DNA of 64,000 nt from Streptococcaceae bacterium ESL0729 (GCA_029391995.1 CP113924.1:837001-901000), one strand, 5' to 3'; shown: positions 43,029 to 53,299, counted from the first letter of the stretch. Program-made: numbers and translations. The notes: generated by a model from the sequence alone, not told the origin.

Positions 43029-44945
43029 TTAACCAAGTTCATCAAGTTTTTCCATCAAATCAGTCCAAGCTTCCAGTAAATCCTCTTGTTCAAGGGCTAA
43101 TTTGTCAAGAGATGCTTGAAGGTCAATAAGAATCAAATGGTCCTTTTCGACTAGCATGGACTGATTAATGGCTTCACTTTCAGAATCATTTGCAGCCATT
43201 TTTTCTTCACAGCTTGCTATATCACGCTCAAGCTTTCTTCTGTACCTTTGGGCTTCCTTTTGAAGCTTATAATCATCCTCTTCAAGAAGCTGACTTTTAA
43301 CTGGAGCATTCTCCTGGTCATAAATCTCCTTAAGGGCAGCTTCTTCAGCTTTTTTCTCCAGGTAATAATCATAGTCTCCCAAATAAAGCTTGCTTCCCTC
43401 AGCCGTCAGCTCAAGAACCTTACTGGCTAGTTTATTGATGAAATACCTGTCATGACTGACAAAAAGAAGGGTACCGTCAAAATCAACAAGGGCACTTTCC
43501 AAAACCTCCCGGCTATCGATATCTAGGTGGTTGGTCGGCTCATCAAGGACTAAAAAGTTATCATTTTTCATGGATAATTTTGCCAGCAGTAACCGAGCCT
43601 TCTCACCACCAGACAGCATACCGACTGTTTTTTCAACGTCATTACCCGTAAAGAGGAAGGAACCAAGTCTAGTCCTGATATCAGCCTCTGGCACCAGGCG
43701 ATTTTCATTCCACAATTCTTCAAGAACGGTATTGCTTTTGGTCAAATCTTTTTGTTCCTGGTCATAGTAACCAAGCATAACATTGGCTCCAAGGCTTGCT
43801 TGACCCTTGACAAAGGGAACCTGACCGATTATCGACCTGATCAGAGTTGTTTTCCCGACTCCGTTTTCTCCCACAATGGCAATTGAGTCATACTTTCTTT
43901 CCTCAAAATTCACAGGCTCACTCATGATGTCTCCATCATAGCCAATGGCCGCATCCTCCACCTTCAAGACCACATTTCCGCTTTCCTTTTCAGGAATAAA
44001 GGCAAAGTTCACTGCCTTGTCTTGGCTTACAGGCTTGTCAAGGACTGACATCTTCTCAAGCTGCTTTCTCCTTGACTGAGCCCTTTTAGTGGTGCTAGCC
44101 CTTGCAATATTTCTATTTACAAAGTCTTCAAGATTTGCAATTTCCTTTTGCTGCTTCTCAAATTCCTTGAGTTCCCTGGCTAGTTTTTCAGCCCTTAATT
44201 CAACATACTTGGAATAATTACCAGCGTATCTAGTCAACTCACCCCTTGATAATTCAAAGGTTTCATTGACTACCTTATCAAGGAAATAACGGTCATGGCT
44301 GACAATTAAGAGGGCACCTCGGTAATTTTTCAGGTAGTTTTCAAGCCAAGAAAGGGTATCAATATCCAGGTGGTTGGTCGGCTCATCAAGAATTAGAAGG
44401 TCAGGATATTCAACCAGCATCTTAGCCAGAGCCAGCCTGGTTTTTTGGCCCCCTGAAAGACTGGTTATCTTCATCTCCCACATGTCCTCAGGAAATTTAA
44501 AACCATTTAAAACACTCTTGATCTCAGAATCATAGGAAAAGCCATTTTTAGCCCGAAATTCCTCAGTCAGACTATCATACCTGCTCATTAAAGCTTCAAG
44601 CTCACTTCCAAGCAAGTCAGACATCTGAAGCTCCATTCTGCGGAGTTCTTTTTCCATACCGATAACCTGGCTAAAAGAAGTAAGCATCTCCTCATAGATG
44701 GTCTTGTCCGACGAAAAATTACTATCTTGGGCTAGATAGCTCATTGACAGATTCTTAATTTTTGAAATCTCTCCCCTGTTGGGACTTTCAACCCCTGCAA
44801 TTATTTTTAAAAGAGTTGATTTTCCAGCCCCATTTTTTCCGACAAGGGCAATTTTACTGGTATCACTAATTGAAAAACTAATATTTTCAAAAAGGACATC
44901 TCCACCAAAATTTCGTTCCAACTTATTTCCCTGTAGTAAGATCAA
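43029..44945 (-). CDS. ABC-F family ATPase (YdiF/Uup-like)
   Basis: This soluble protein has two ATPase domains and no membrane helix, as in ABC-F factors that act on the ribosome. The product is 638 residues. Domain 1: Walker A GKNGAGKST, LSGGQKTRLALA, DEPTNHLDI. Domain 2: GENGVGKTT, LSGGEKARLLLA, DEPTNHLDI. A charged linker and a C-terminal coiled coil (about 560-638) are typical of the Uup/YdiF group. Housekeeping translation role is more likely than antibiotic resistance, but this is an inference. Confidence 0.93.
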   Translation of the reverse strand: MILLQGNKLERNFGGDVLFENISFSISDTSKIALVGKNGAGKSTLLKIIAGVESPNRGEISKIKNLSMSYLAQDSNFSSDKTIYEEMLTSFSQVIGMEKELRRMELQMSDLLGSELEALMSRYDSLTEEFRAKNGFSYDSEIKSVLNGFKFPEDMWEMKITSLSGGQKTRLALAKMLVEYPDLLILDEPTNHLDIDTLSWLENYLKNYRGALLIVSHDRYFLDKVVNETFELSRGELTRYAGNYSKYVELRAEKLARELKEFEKQQKEIANLEDFVNRNIARASTTKRAQSRRKQLEKMSVLDKPVSQDKAVNFAFIPEKESGNVVLKVEDAAIGYDGDIMSEPVNFEERKYDSIAIVGENGVGKTTLIRSIIGQVPFVKGQASLGANVMLGYYDQEQKDLTKSNTVLEELWNENRLVPEADIRTRLGSFLFTGNDVEKTVGMLSGGEKARLLLAKLSMKNDNFLVLDEPTNHLDIDSREVLESALVDFDGTLLFVSHDRYFINKLASKVLELTAEGSKLYLGDYDYYLEKKAEEAALKEIYDQENAPVKSQLLEEDDYKLQKEAQRYRRKLERDIASCEEKMAANDSESEAINQSMLVEKDHLILIDLQASLDKLALEQEDLLEAWTDLMEKLDELG

Positions 44946-45478
44946 TCTATACCTCCCACATCTGACCTAAAAAGCCGATGTTCACCTTTAATTTTCTAAG
45001 ATTCATTAATATTCCATAATTATATAAAAAGACGAACGAAAAGACAAATGGAGCCTACCTAAGCTTGAATTTAGACCATAATTCCATAACTTTTCCCTAA
45101 TTCTTTGCCTATAGTAAAAGTATATTGCTTTTTAATTGTAAATGAGTTATAGTAGACAACGTATTAATTTTAATAGATTGTTTAATTAACTATCTTATAA
45201 TTGATATTGTGAATTATTTTAAATATTATAAACTTATTTTAACAATTACCTAATATTTTTTGTCTTATGAAATGTAAGAAAGCCCTTATTTTATAAGGGT
45301 TTCAGAAATTTTCTTGAAAGATTTCATGAAAACAAATTTGGTGAATTTAGAACACCTTTTAAACCCACAATTTCTTGCATTCACTTTTTTTTTAGGATAT
45401 AATTGAAAGTCTGGTTTTAACATTTGTATAATACACAAACTTTTGTTATTATGGTTAGGAGAATCACAGGAGGATATT
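44946..45478. other. Gene-free AT-rich region upstream of rex
   Basis: About 530 bases without a supported gene between the divergent ABC-F gene and rex. It contains a hairpin with arms AAGCCCTTA and TAAGGGTTT (45279-45302) and tandem promoters for rex near the right end. The short minus-strand frame at 45286-45501 covers these signals and has no ribosome site. A small RNA is possible but unproven. Confidence 0.5.
45375..45432 (+). promoter_or_regulatory. Tandem promoters of rex
   Basis: P1: TTGCAT (45375-45380), 17 bases, TATAAT (45398-45403). P2: TTGAAA (45403-45408), 18 bases, TATAAT (45427-45432). The start codon is at 45479 after AGGAGG. Confidence 0.7.
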
Positions 45479-46135
45479 ATGCAAACAAAAACTAAAAACA
45501 ATGAAGTCTTACCAAAAGCAACTGCTAAACGTTTGCCTGCTTATTACCGTCTTTTCAAAAAATTATATAATGGTAATATTGAGCGAACAAACTCGCGTCA
45601 AATTGCAGACAGTCTAGGAGTTGACTCAGCAACCGTCCGTAGGGACTTTTCTTATTTTGGTGAGCTAGGACGCCGTGGTTACGGTTATGAAACAAAGGTC
45701 CTACGCGATTTTTTTGCTGAGCTTTTAAATGATGGCCAGGAAACGAACATTGCCCTTGTCGGTGTGGGAAATCTTGGACGTGCCCTCATCCACTACCGCT
45801 TCCACGATCGTAACAAGATGAGAATTACCCAAGCCTACGACATCGCTGGAAATCCTCTTGTTGGAACAACAACAGATGATGGTATTCCCATCTACAATAT
45901 TTCAGACATTAAAAAGAACCTTGAAAAAGATGGGATTGAAACCGCCATCTTATCAGTTCAAAGCGAAAAGGCCCAAGAAGCTGCCAACCTTTTAATCGAC
46001 GCTGGTATCAAAGGAATTTTAAACTTTGCCCCAAGACGCTTGGAAGTGCCAGACGATGTTATCGTGCAGTCAGTTGATTTAACTAGTGAATTACAAACCC
46101 TGCTTTTCTTCATGAGAAATAAGGATGTCCAATAA
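45479..46135 (+). CDS. rex: Redox-sensing transcriptional repressor Rex
   Basis: Rex senses the NADH/NAD+ ratio and represses fermentation genes when NAD+ is high. The product is 218 residues: an N-terminal winged helix ([41 protein letters not shown]) and a Rossmann domain with GVGNLGRAL (about 93-101) and a C-terminal swapped helix [12 protein letters not shown]. The ATG at 45479 has AGGAGG 5 bases upstream; the longer frame lacks one. It converges on radC. Confidence 0.95.
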   Translation: MQTKTKNNEVLPKATAKRLPAYYRLFKKLYNGNIERTNSRQIADSLGVDSATVRRDFSYFGELGRRGYGYETKVLRDFFAELLNDGQETNIALVGVGNLGRALIHYRFHDRNKMRITQAYDIAGNPLVGTTTDDGIPIYNISDIKKNLEKDGIETAILSVQSEKAQEAANLLIDAGIKGILNFAPRRLEVPDDVIVQSVDLTSELQTLLFFMRNKDVQ

Positions 46136-46140
46136 GATTT

Positions 46141-46166
46141 AAAGATCATCATAAGATGGTCTTTTT
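46141..46166. terminator. Bidirectional terminator between rex and radC
   Basis: Arms AAAGA-T-CATC and GATG-G-TCTTT around ATAA, with a T run on the plus strand leading into the radC stop codon. Confidence 0.75.
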
Positions 46167-46846
46167 TATGGAAGTCTCTTGTTCTCCCTGTAGCTATAAT
46201 ATCCTGTACTTCCAACTACAATATGATCCAAAAGATTAATCCCAACCAGGTCACAGGCCTGGCTTATTTTTTCTGTAAAGGCATGGTCTTGACTGCTGGG
46301 AGTTGAGTCGCCTGAGGGATGGTTGTGGGAGATTATGATACTTGTGGCCATATACTTACAGGCATAGTAAAGAATCTCCCTTGGATTGGCTGTTGAGGAG
46401 TTGACTGTCCCAATAAAGATGACCTTCTTACGAATAATATTATTTTTAGTATCCAAATAAAGGGTTATCAAATGCTCCTGCTCCAGGTCACTAAGCTCTT
46501 CGACCAAAAGATTGCCAAGGCTGTGACTATTAAGGATAGAGCCGTATTTTTTCACCTCAGACAGCTGAATTCTCTTACCAAGCTCAACCATAGCCTGAAT
46601 CTCAATGGCCTTGGCTGGGCCAATTCCCTTAATCTTTTGGAGTTCCTCAACTGTGGCCTTCTTAAGGGCAAAAAGACTTTCAAAATGCTTGAGAATTTGA
46701 TCAGCAAGCTGGGTGGCTGACAGCTCCTTGGTGCCCGTCCTTAAGATGATTGCTAGTAACTCCTGTTCACTAAGTTTTTCAGCCCCCTTAGCGGCTAATC
46801 TTTCCCTGGGTCTTAAGAGTTTTAGACTTTTCCTTACCTTATACAT
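46166..46846 (-). CDS. radC: RadC/JAB-domain protein
   Basis: The product is 226 residues: an N-terminal helix-hairpin-helix segment (LQKIKGIGPAKAIEIQAMVELG, about 65-90) and a JAMM domain with the metal motif SHNHPSGDSTPSSQD (about 172-186). Despite its name the protein is not needed for DNA repair in tested pneumococci; the function is unclear. The ATG at 46846 follows AAAGGAATAATTTTT; an upstream TTG is part of that region. Confidence 0.9.
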   Translation of the reverse strand: MYKVRKSLKLLRPRERLAAKGAEKLSEQELLAIILRTGTKELSATQLADQILKHFESLFALKKATVEELQKIKGIGPAKAIEIQAMVELGKRIQLSEVKKYGSILNSHSLGNLLVEELSDLEQEHLITLYLDTKNNIIRKKVIFIGTVNSSTANPREILYYACKYMATSIIISHNHPSGDSTPSSQDHAFTEKISQACDLVGINLLDHIVVGSTGYYSYRENKRLP

Positions 46847-46921
46847 AAAAATTATTCCTTTCAAGTAAAGCGTATATATCTATCCATACGAAATTAATTC
46901 CCTAAAATACCCAAAAACAAT

Positions 46922-46949
46922 AAAAAACTAGCCTGCTAGCTAGTTTTTT
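46922..46949 (-). terminator. Terminator after the TIGR01906 gene
   Basis: Perfect arms AAAAAACTAGC and GCTAGTTTTTT around a 6-base loop, overlapping the end of the gene. Confidence 0.85.
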
Positions 46950-47562
46950 TTATTGTTCTCATTCTTCTTTCTGCTGACTTATAAAGGCCGTAAAAAATGA
47001 GCAAGTAAATTAAGACAAAAATGATGAAACAATGCATGAAATATGTCTCTGGAAGGATGGTAATCACAGGATCAGTATAGGGATTAAACATCCAGGTATC
47101 ATCAGAAAAGGCAAGTTTATGGAAGCCAATAAAGATTGAATCAAATCCATTAAAAAGGGCAAAAACTCCCAAAAATAAGGGAAGGTAGAGGAATAATTTC
47201 AAGATACCGCGGTAGCTCAAACTAAGCCTAAACCTAATAAATGATAGGAAGAAGGGAAAACTTACCAGCATAATGATGAAGGTCAGCTGGAAAAGGTTCT
47301 TCACATCCTTAAAGTGCTTAAGACCCTCTTTTGAACTCTTAAAATCTGGCATGTTAAGCTTGTTAACAGTGGGATTTAAGAGATATTTCATAAGTACTGT
47401 AAAATTATCCATTAGGGTCTTCTTGGTTTGATAGGCATACTCGGTTATTTTCAGATGATTGATATCAAACCTATAAAGGGGAATGGCTAGAATAATTGTC
47501 AGGCAAACGGAAAATGAAATTACGAATAATATGGTAAAAATCAATTTAATGCTATTTTTCAA
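46936..47562 (-). CDS. TIGR01906 family integral membrane protein
   Basis: The product is 208 residues with four to five membrane helices (about 7-28, 89-107, 118-137 and 170-192). The family is conserved in lactobacilli and streptococci and usually follows a HAD phosphatase and an acyl-ACP thioesterase, as it does here. No function is established. The start is TTG after GGGGGAA and overlaps the preceding 34-residue frame by 11 bases. Confidence 0.85.
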   Translation of the reverse strand: MKNSIKLIFTILFVISFSVCLTIILAIPLYRFDINHLKITEYAYQTKKTLMDNFTVLMKYLLNPTVNKLNMPDFKSSKEGLKHFKDVKNLFQLTFIIMLVSFPFFLSFIRFRLSLSYRGILKLFLYLPLFLGVFALFNGFDSIFIGFHKLAFSDDTWMFNPYTDPVITILPETYFMHCFIIFVLIYLLIFYGLYKSAERRMRTIKKTS

Positions 47563-47656
47563 GGAACATTTCCCCCTTCCCAGTCCAATAACTCAATCTA
47601 TCTATATCCTCGTCATCGTCATCTGCCTTGGGAATAGGTTTTTGATAAACTCTCAT
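47552..47656 (-). CDS. Small acidic protein of 34 residues
   Basis: The sequence begins MRVYQKPIPKADDDDEDIDRL and ends GKGEMFLEK. GGAGGAG lies 4 bases before the ATG, one of the better ribosome sites in this region. The frame overlaps the TTG start of the TIGR01906 gene by 11 bases, so it may act as a coupled leader or as a genuine small protein. No family is recognised. Confidence 0.6.
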   Translation of the reverse strand: MRVYQKPIPKADDDDEDIDRLSYWTGKGEMFLEK

Positions 47657-47694
47657 AAACTCCTCCTAAATCTTTTAAATCTTAAAAATAAATC

Positions 47695-48459
47695 CTAAAA
47701 ACTCCACTCATCCAAACTGTTTAAAACATGGCTAGGGGTTACAGGTAAGTCGCCCAGATCCTCCCTTTTGGTAAAGCCAGTCAAAACAAGCATGGTATCC
47801 ATTTGGGCATTGATCCCTGCCCTAATATCAGTCAGATAATTATCTCCTACCATAATTAAATCTTCCTTGGGCAGACCAATTCTTTCAATGGCCTTATCCA
47901 TAATAATTGCTTGAGGTTTTCCAATAATTGTTGGCTCAACGCGGGTTGCTGCTTCAAGTAGTTTAAGTAGGCTTCCTGCACCAGGCAAAAGTCCCCTTTC
48001 AGTCGGGATATTAAGATCTGGATTTGTCCCGATAAAGATTGCACCATTTTCAATGGCAAGGGTGGCAAGGGTTAGTTTTTCGTAGGTAATCTCTGTATCA
48101 AGTCCCACCACAACATAGGCTGGATTTTCTGTGTCTTCTACATAACCCCTACTATAGATAGCCTCCTTAAGCCCTTTTTCACCAATCACATAGACAGTCT
48201 TTGCAAGATCTAACTCATCCATATAGTCAACAGTCGCAAGACTTGCTGTATAAATGGTCTCAAGGTCTGTTTTTATATCAAATAATTGATCCAGGCGACT
48301 TTTAACCTCTTCAGGCGTCTTGGTTGTATTATTAGTTACAAAAAGGTGGGGGATATTGTTTTCTTGCAAGCTGTGAACAAAGGCTGTTCCAGCTTCAATT
48401 TTTTCATTTCCTAGGTAAATAGTCCCGTCTAAATCCAGGAGGTAACCTTTATACTTCAT
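47695..48459 (-). CDS. HAD-superfamily sugar/nucleotide phosphatase, NagD-like (TIGR01457)
   Basis: The product is 254 residues, HAD class IIA. Motif [10 protein letters not shown], motif [14 protein letters not shown], and motif [22 protein letters not shown] near the C-terminus are all present, with a [11 protein letters not shown] cap domain. Physiological substrate unknown; related enzymes dephosphorylate sugar phosphates or nucleotides. The ATG overlaps the thioesterase stop by 11 bases. Confidence 0.9.
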   Translation of the reverse strand: MKYKGYLLDLDGTIYLGNEKIEAGTAFVHSLQENNIPHLFVTNNTTKTPEEVKSRLDQLFDIKTDLETIYTASLATVDYMDELDLAKTVYVIGEKGLKEAIYSRGYVEDTENPAYVVVGLDTEITYEKLTLATLAIENGAIFIGTNPDLNIPTERGLLPGAGSLLKLLEAATRVEPTIIGKPQAIIMDKAIERIGLPKEDLIMVGDNYLTDIRAGINAQMDTMLVLTGFTKREDLGDLPVTPSHVLNSLDEWSF

Positions 48460-49198
48460 TATTTCTTCTTCTCCAAATTATTTCTGCCTGGGCATTTTTT
48501 TCATCATTTGAACCAATTTCATGGTAGCTTACTAAATCATCCTCTTCAAACAGCACCTGACTCTTAACCCTGCTACCATAATGAATCTCCTTGAGATACT
48601 TAAAATGAAGTAGCTTGGGCTCATAATTTGTTAAAAAGTCACGATCCAGTACATCAAGCATCCAATCAAAGTAGATGGTGTTGTTAACATGACCATTAAT
48701 ATCAAGGTCATAAAAGCGGACATTATACTCTTGTTCTAGGCTAATCTCAGAAATCTTCCTGTACTTGTTGCCGCGAATAATCGTATTTATCTTCTCAGCC
48801 TGATAAGGCTCAACAATCTCATCAGTAATATTAACAATTTTTCTACTTGCAAGGTCCATTAGCGACCAGGTCGAATGAATTTTGACCAATTCCTGACCAT
48901 CTGCATCATAATAGGTAAATTCCCTGTAGGTAAAAAATTTGTTAAATTTTGTTGCTTCAGTTTCAATTTTTACAATTTCATCATGCTGGGGCATACGGCT
49001 AATCTCAAAACGATATTCAAGGACAATCCAACCACAGCCATACTCTTCAAGCATATAGCTATCACTTCTACCCAACATTCTACCATGCTCCCCTGATACT
49101 TCAAGGGCTACACTCATGATATGAGGCAATTTCATATTGCCATTAACATCTGTATCAAAATAAGAAACTTGGTAATCTTTAGAATACTTTAATCCCAT
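48449..49198 (-). CDS. Acyl-ACP thioesterase
   Basis: This enzyme releases free fatty acids from acyl-ACP. The product is 249 residues with two tandem hot-dog domains. The first has [16 protein letters not shown], the second the catalytic-type [19 protein letters not shown] (the Asn-x-His-x-Asn pattern of FatA-like bacterial enzymes). It could supply free fatty acids or respond to acyl-ACP excess. It leads the thioesterase/HAD/TIGR01906 group. The start follows AGAGG. Confidence 0.9.
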   Translation of the reverse strand: MGLKYSKDYQVSYFDTDVNGNMKLPHIMSVALEVSGEHGRMLGRSDSYMLEEYGCGWIVLEYRFEISRMPQHDEIVKIETEATKFNKFFTYREFTYYDADGQELVKIHSTWSLMDLASRKIVNITDEIVEPYQAEKINTIIRGNKYRKISEISLEQEYNVRFYDLDINGHVNNTIYFDWMLDVLDRDFLTNYEPKLLHFKYLKEIHYGSRVKSQVLFEEDDLVSYHEIGSNDEKNAQAEIIWRRRNNEV

Positions 49199-49337
49199 TT
49201 AACCTCTCACTTTCTAGCCTTAATTCTAACATAAATCATACAAACTGTCTTAGGCTGATAAATTAGCCTTAAAATCCTAGCTTCTACAAGTCATTAAAGC
49301 TTATTATTATATAGAAAAAGATGGATAAATCCATCCC

Positions 49338-50138
49338 TTAATTATTTAAAAATATTTGCTGGTAGGCTTCCATGCTACTGGCTTGATTTAGGTCTAAATC
49401 ATGGTCAAAGCCAAGAAGACGTCCCTTAGATGTATACTGATGAAGGGCATAATCCTTAAAGGTATCGGGTCTTGAATCAAGACTTCCCGTATCAGCTCCG
49501 TAGTGGGCAAACCAAAGGGCCTTAAATCCAGCTAGCTCAATATCCTGGTTTTCTAAAAACCAGTCCTGGCTGTAGATACCAATATTTGTGACCCCAAGAC
49601 TTGCAAGCTCTGACCTGAAGGCCTCAATACCTGCATTCATGTCATCCATGGTCTCCTCTTCAACATCTAGCCACCAAAAGCTCGGTGAAAAATCAGCGGC
49701 TCTTTCATAAAAATCACGGGCCTCCTGCCTCATGTCTTCAAGGCTCGTCCCACTTACATAGGCATAAACGGCGACAGGAACATTCCGCCTTTGAAGCTCT
49801 GTAATATGGGTCTGGTAGGATTTATCTTCCCCATTGGTGTAAGCTGCCGCATTGACCTGCTGGTTTTCCCCGCCGTGTTGGACACGCACAATGGCACCAG
49901 ATATCTGCTGGCTCAACAGGTCATAATCAATCTGACTTGGAAGCTGCCAACCTGATAAATCAAGTATTGGCCTTGTAGGGGCAGGATTTTTAGGCTGATT
50001 CTCACCTGCAAGAGCAGGTAAAAAATTACCACCTCCTGATAGATTAAATTTTGGCCTGATAAATTTATTAAAGGCAAAAATTAATAAAAGACCAATAACA
50101 AATATTTTTAAAATTTTATCGAAAAAAGTTTTGAACAT
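49338..50138 (-). CDS. GH25 family muramidase, membrane-anchored
   Basis: Glycoside hydrolase family 25 enzymes cut the MurNAc-GlcNAc bond in peptidoglycan. The product is about 266 residues: an N-terminal signal anchor (about 8-25), a short linker, and the GH25 barrel with ILDLSGWQ, GAIVRVQHGG, PVAVYAYV, FWWLDVEEETMDD (catalytic Asp/Glu region), IGIYSQDWF and ALHQYTSKG. The start is uncertain: no good ribosome site is seen at this ATG or at two upstream ATGs. It has no cell-wall-binding repeats, so it probably acts locally at the membrane. Confidence 0.85.
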   Translation of the reverse strand: MFKTFFDKILKIFVIGLLLIFAFNKFIRPKFNLSGGGNFLPALAGENQPKNPAPTRPILDLSGWQLPSQIDYDLLSQQISGAIVRVQHGGENQQVNAAAYTNGEDKSYQTHITELQRRNVPVAVYAYVSGTSLEDMRQEARDFYERAADFSPSFWWLDVEEETMDDMNAGIEAFRSELASLGVTNIGIYSQDWFLENQDIELAGFKALWFAHYGADTGSLDSRPDTFKDYALHQYTSKGRLLGFDHDLDLNQASSMEAYQQIFLNN

Positions 50139-50247
50139 ACTTAAACAACCAATCTTGAATTTACATACCAGCATTAAGTCTACCATAAAATAAGGTAGGC
50201 TTTTTATCAAAACAATTGATTACATGTATCAAAATATTACAAGTTGA

Positions 50248-51366
50248 TTAATCAAGTAAAAAACTCTCAAAGACTTCATTTCCAAGAAGAAATCCCTTCT
50301 TGGTCATGAAAATCCTATCATCGTCTAAATCAAGAAGTTCTTCCCTCCTAAGCCTTGCAACCTCTTGACCAAAAAGTTGATCAAAATTTGTCTCAAACTT
50401 ACTTTCAAAGTTTTTAATGCTGACCCCTGATTTCTTTCTTAGGCCAAGGAACATCTCCTCTTCCATCTGAGCCTTCTTATCAAGGGGCTCTTCTGTAACA
50501 ACCTTCCTATCATGGGCCAGATAATGATGGACTGGGCCATAGTTTTTATACCGAACATTAGCTAAAAAGCCACTAGCACCAGCCCCAATCCCGTAATATT
50601 CTTCATTATTCCAGTAAACCAAATTGTGCTTACTTTCAAAGCCTGGCCTAGAAAAGTTAGATACCTCATAGTGGTCGTAACCCGCAAGCTCAAGCTGGTC
50701 AATAATATACTGGTACATCTCAGCATCAGTATCCTCACTAGGAAGGTTAAGCTTCCCCCTTCTCATCCTATTCATAAAAATAGTATGATTTTCAAGGATT
50801 AGGCTATAAAGAGCCACATGGGGCAGATTAAGCTCAAGAAGCTTGTCCAAATCATCCTTAACCTGATCAAAGCTTTGACCAGGTAGGGCATAAATAAGGT
50901 CAATTGAGATATTTTCAAAGCCATTTTCCCTAAGGAGGGCAATATTTTCATAAACATCACGGGCCGTATGACTGCGGCCAATTTTTTTAAGGAGCTTATC
51001 ATTAAAGGTTTGAACCCCAAGGGAAATCCTATTTACGGGGCTCTGAGCCAAGACAGCTATCCTTTCATCATCAAGGTCTCCAGGATTGGCTTCAACCGTA
51101 AATTCTTCAAGCTTACTTAAATCAAGATTTTTAGTAAGACCCTTAATTAGCCTATCAAGCTGGACTGCATTCAAGGCCGTTGGGGTACCTCCTCCAATAT
51201 AAAGGGTTCTAAGCTCCCTAATTTGATAGGAGTCAAATTCTTCAATCAAGGAATCTAGGTACTGGTCAACCGGCTGATTTTTAATAAAAACCTTTGAAAA
51301 ATCACAGTAGTAGCAAATCTGCGTACAAAAGGGAATGTGAACATAGGCACTCTTTACTTGTCCCAT
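50248..51366 (-). CDS. hemW: HemW-type radical SAM protein
   Basis: The product is 372 residues. The radical SAM cluster CxxxCxxC is in HIPFCTQICYYCDF, followed by YIGGGTPTAL and the C-terminal HemN-like domain. In bacteria without haem synthesis the gene is often annotated as coproporphyrinogen oxidase, but HemW proteins lack that activity and act as haem chaperones. The start codon lies within the end of ribF (13-base overlap). Confidence 0.9.
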   Translation of the reverse strand: MGQVKSAYVHIPFCTQICYYCDFSKVFIKNQPVDQYLDSLIEEFDSYQIRELRTLYIGGGTPTALNAVQLDRLIKGLTKNLDLSKLEEFTVEANPGDLDDERIAVLAQSPVNRISLGVQTFNDKLLKKIGRSHTARDVYENIALLRENGFENISIDLIYALPGQSFDQVKDDLDKLLELNLPHVALYSLILENHTIFMNRMRRGKLNLPSEDTDAEMYQYIIDQLELAGYDHYEVSNFSRPGFESKHNLVYWNNEEYYGIGAGASGFLANVRYKNYGPVHHYLAHDRKVVTEEPLDKKAQMEEEMFLGLRKKSGVSIKNFESKFETNFDQLFGQEVARLRREELLDLDDDRIFMTKKGFLLGNEVFESFLLD

Positions 51367-52301
51367 AGGCGAGCTCGCTTTTCATCATCTTCTAATTGGG
51401 CAACTAGGGAGTCAATCCCATCAAATTTAACCATATCACGGATTCTATCCAGCCAGATAATCTCAATTCTTTCCCCGTACAAGTCCCCTGAAAAATCAAA
51501 GATATTGACCTCAAGCCTAAGTTCCTGGCCATCAAAGGTTGAATTTTTCCCAACACTTGTCATGGAACGAAAAATTTGACCCTTGTAGATTACATCAGTA
51601 ATGTAAACCCCGTCAGCTGGAAGCCTTATGGCTTCTGTCAGGGCGATATTGGCTGTTGGATAACCCAGCATGCGTCCCCTGGCGTCTCCGTGGACGACCA
51701 GACCCTCATTCTTAAAATGATAGCCTAAGAGCTTGTTGGCAAGTCTTATATTGCCACAGTCTAAGGCATCCCTAATCCTTGATGAGGATATTTTAGTGGT
51801 CAAAGCCTTATTTTCGCAGGCTTCAAGCTCCTCAGTAACTGGTGAAATGTTATAGGTTTTTCCCTTAAACATTTTAGCCAGATCATCAATCCCCAATTTT
51901 TCATGACCAAAACTATAATCAAAACCTGCAACGAGAACCTTGGCTCCCAGTCCTTCAAGGTAGTCTTTTACAAAGTCCTCTCCCTTGATACTGGCAAAAT
52001 TTGAGGTGAAATCAGTCAGATAAAGGTAATCAACCCCCAAATCCGCAAATTTTTCCAAGCGGTCCTTGCGGCTTGAAAGGTGAAATAAAAGGTCTGGACT
52101 AAAGCGACTAAAGGCTAATTTGGGACTTTCTGGAAAGGTCAAAACAGCGATTTTTAAATTTAAAATCTGGGCTAGTTTTTTAGCCTCATCAAAGAGTTTT
52201 TTATGCCCCCTATGTAGGCCGTCAAAATATCCCAAAACCAGGATAAGACCATCCTTATTTTTTTTAATGTCATAGACTGACTCTAATTTTATTACTTCCA
52301 T
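51354..52301 (-). CDS. ribF: Bifunctional riboflavin kinase / FMN adenylyltransferase
   Basis: This enzyme makes FMN and FAD from riboflavin. The product is 315 residues. The N-terminal nucleotidyltransferase has VLGYFDGLHRGHKKLF and the C-terminal kinase has GDARGRMLGYPTANI and GKNSTFDGQELRLEVNIFDF. It supplies FMN to the flavoenzymes encoded in this window (FabK, FabX-like, PyrDA). It lies between truB and hemW in one minus-strand operon. Confidence 0.95.
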   Translation of the reverse strand: MEVIKLESVYDIKKNKDGLILVLGYFDGLHRGHKKLFDEAKKLAQILNLKIAVLTFPESPKLAFSRFSPDLLFHLSSRKDRLEKFADLGVDYLYLTDFTSNFASIKGEDFVKDYLEGLGAKVLVAGFDYSFGHEKLGIDDLAKMFKGKTYNISPVTEELEACENKALTTKISSSRIRDALDCGNIRLANKLLGYHFKNEGLVVHGDARGRMLGYPTANIALTEAIRLPADGVYITDVIYKGQIFRSMTSVGKNSTFDGQELRLEVNIFDFSGDLYGERIEIIWLDRIRDMVKFDGIDSLVAQLEDDEKRARLWDK

Positions 52302-52312
52302 TACTTTTATAC

Positions 52313-53230
52313 CTAATTTTCTATAAGAACCTTCTTGGGCTTATAAAATTCCTTCTTATTGGGGTGGGGCATGTAGATAGCTACCAGCTGACCTTGATAG
52401 AAGACAGCTAAAAGATTACCATTTTGCCCAACTTCCGCTGGAACTTCCTCAAGGTCTAAAAATTTTCCAACCCTAACCTTCTGGTACTGGTCATCATTGA
52501 TTTCAAGGACAGCTAAATCACTAACCCCATCTTCCATGGGCATTAGTAGGCTTGTGATTGTTCCATTGTTCATAAATTCTTCGATTTCATGAAGTTTATG
52601 GGCATTTTCAAGCTCAAGTCCTGCACTTTTCGTCCTAACTAGACGTGACATGTGACCTGGATAGCCAAGTTTTTGAGCCAGATCAACTGCAAGAGTTCTA
52701 ACATAAGTCCCCTTACTGCAAGCTACCCTGAAGCTAAAGCGTGCCAGACCATTTTCATAGGTAACTGGGCTGGTTCTTTTAAAGTCATAAATAGTAGCCT
52801 GCCTGATAGGACGCTCCACCTCTTGTCCTGCACGAGCATATTCATACAGCCTTTTACCATTTACCTTTACGGCAGAATACATAGGGGGAATTTGCTTGAT
52901 TTCACCGACAAACTCTTCCATGGCTTGGTCAATTAAGGCTTCATCAAGTGGAGTATCGAGGAGTTTTTCCTCAACAAGAGCTCCTGAGGCATCCTCCGTT
53001 TCTGTTGAAAAGCCTAGGGTAACCTCACCTTCATAGACCTTACCTGACTCGGTCATAAATTCAAGCACCTTGGTCGCCTTACCGACAGCAATGGGTAAAA
53101 CTCCCGCAACATCAGGATCAAGTGTCCCTCCGTGGCCAATTTTTTTTGTAGCTAAAATCCTTCTTAGTTTAAAGACGCAATCATGAGAAGTCATTCCTGC
53201 TTCCTTATAAAGGTTGATTATTCCATTCAT
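52313..53230 (-). CDS. truB: tRNA pseudouridine synthase B
   Basis: This enzyme makes pseudouridine 55 in the T loop of tRNA. The product is 305 residues. [17 protein letters not shown], the catalytic Asp in [21 protein letters not shown], and [15 protein letters not shown] are family signatures; a C-terminal PUA-like part follows. The truB-ribF pairing is widely conserved. Confidence 0.95.
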   Translation of the reverse strand: MNGIINLYKEAGMTSHDCVFKLRRILATKKIGHGGTLDPDVAGVLPIAVGKATKVLEFMTESGKVYEGEVTLGFSTETEDASGALVEEKLLDTPLDEALIDQAMEEFVGEIKQIPPMYSAVKVNGKRLYEYARAGQEVERPIRQATIYDFKRTSPVTYENGLARFSFRVACSKGTYVRTLAVDLAQKLGYPGHMSRLVRTKSAGLELENAHKLHEIEEFMNNGTITSLLMPMEDGVSDLAVLEINDDQYQKVRVGKFLDLEEVPAEVGQNGNLLAVFYQGQLVAIYMPHPNKKEFYKPKKVLIEN

Positions 53231-53299
53231 TACTTCTTCCTTTATAGCGAGAAGATATTAGAAGCCTGTTTAAAACAAACTTCTATTATCCAGCTAGTT

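Noticed and set aside
45424-45440. Possible Rex operator TTTGTATAATACACAAA in the rex promoter
   Set aside because: The TTGT and ACAA half sites are spaced too closely for the known Rex operator (TTGTGAAATATTTCACAA), and the sequence is explained by the P2 -10 box.
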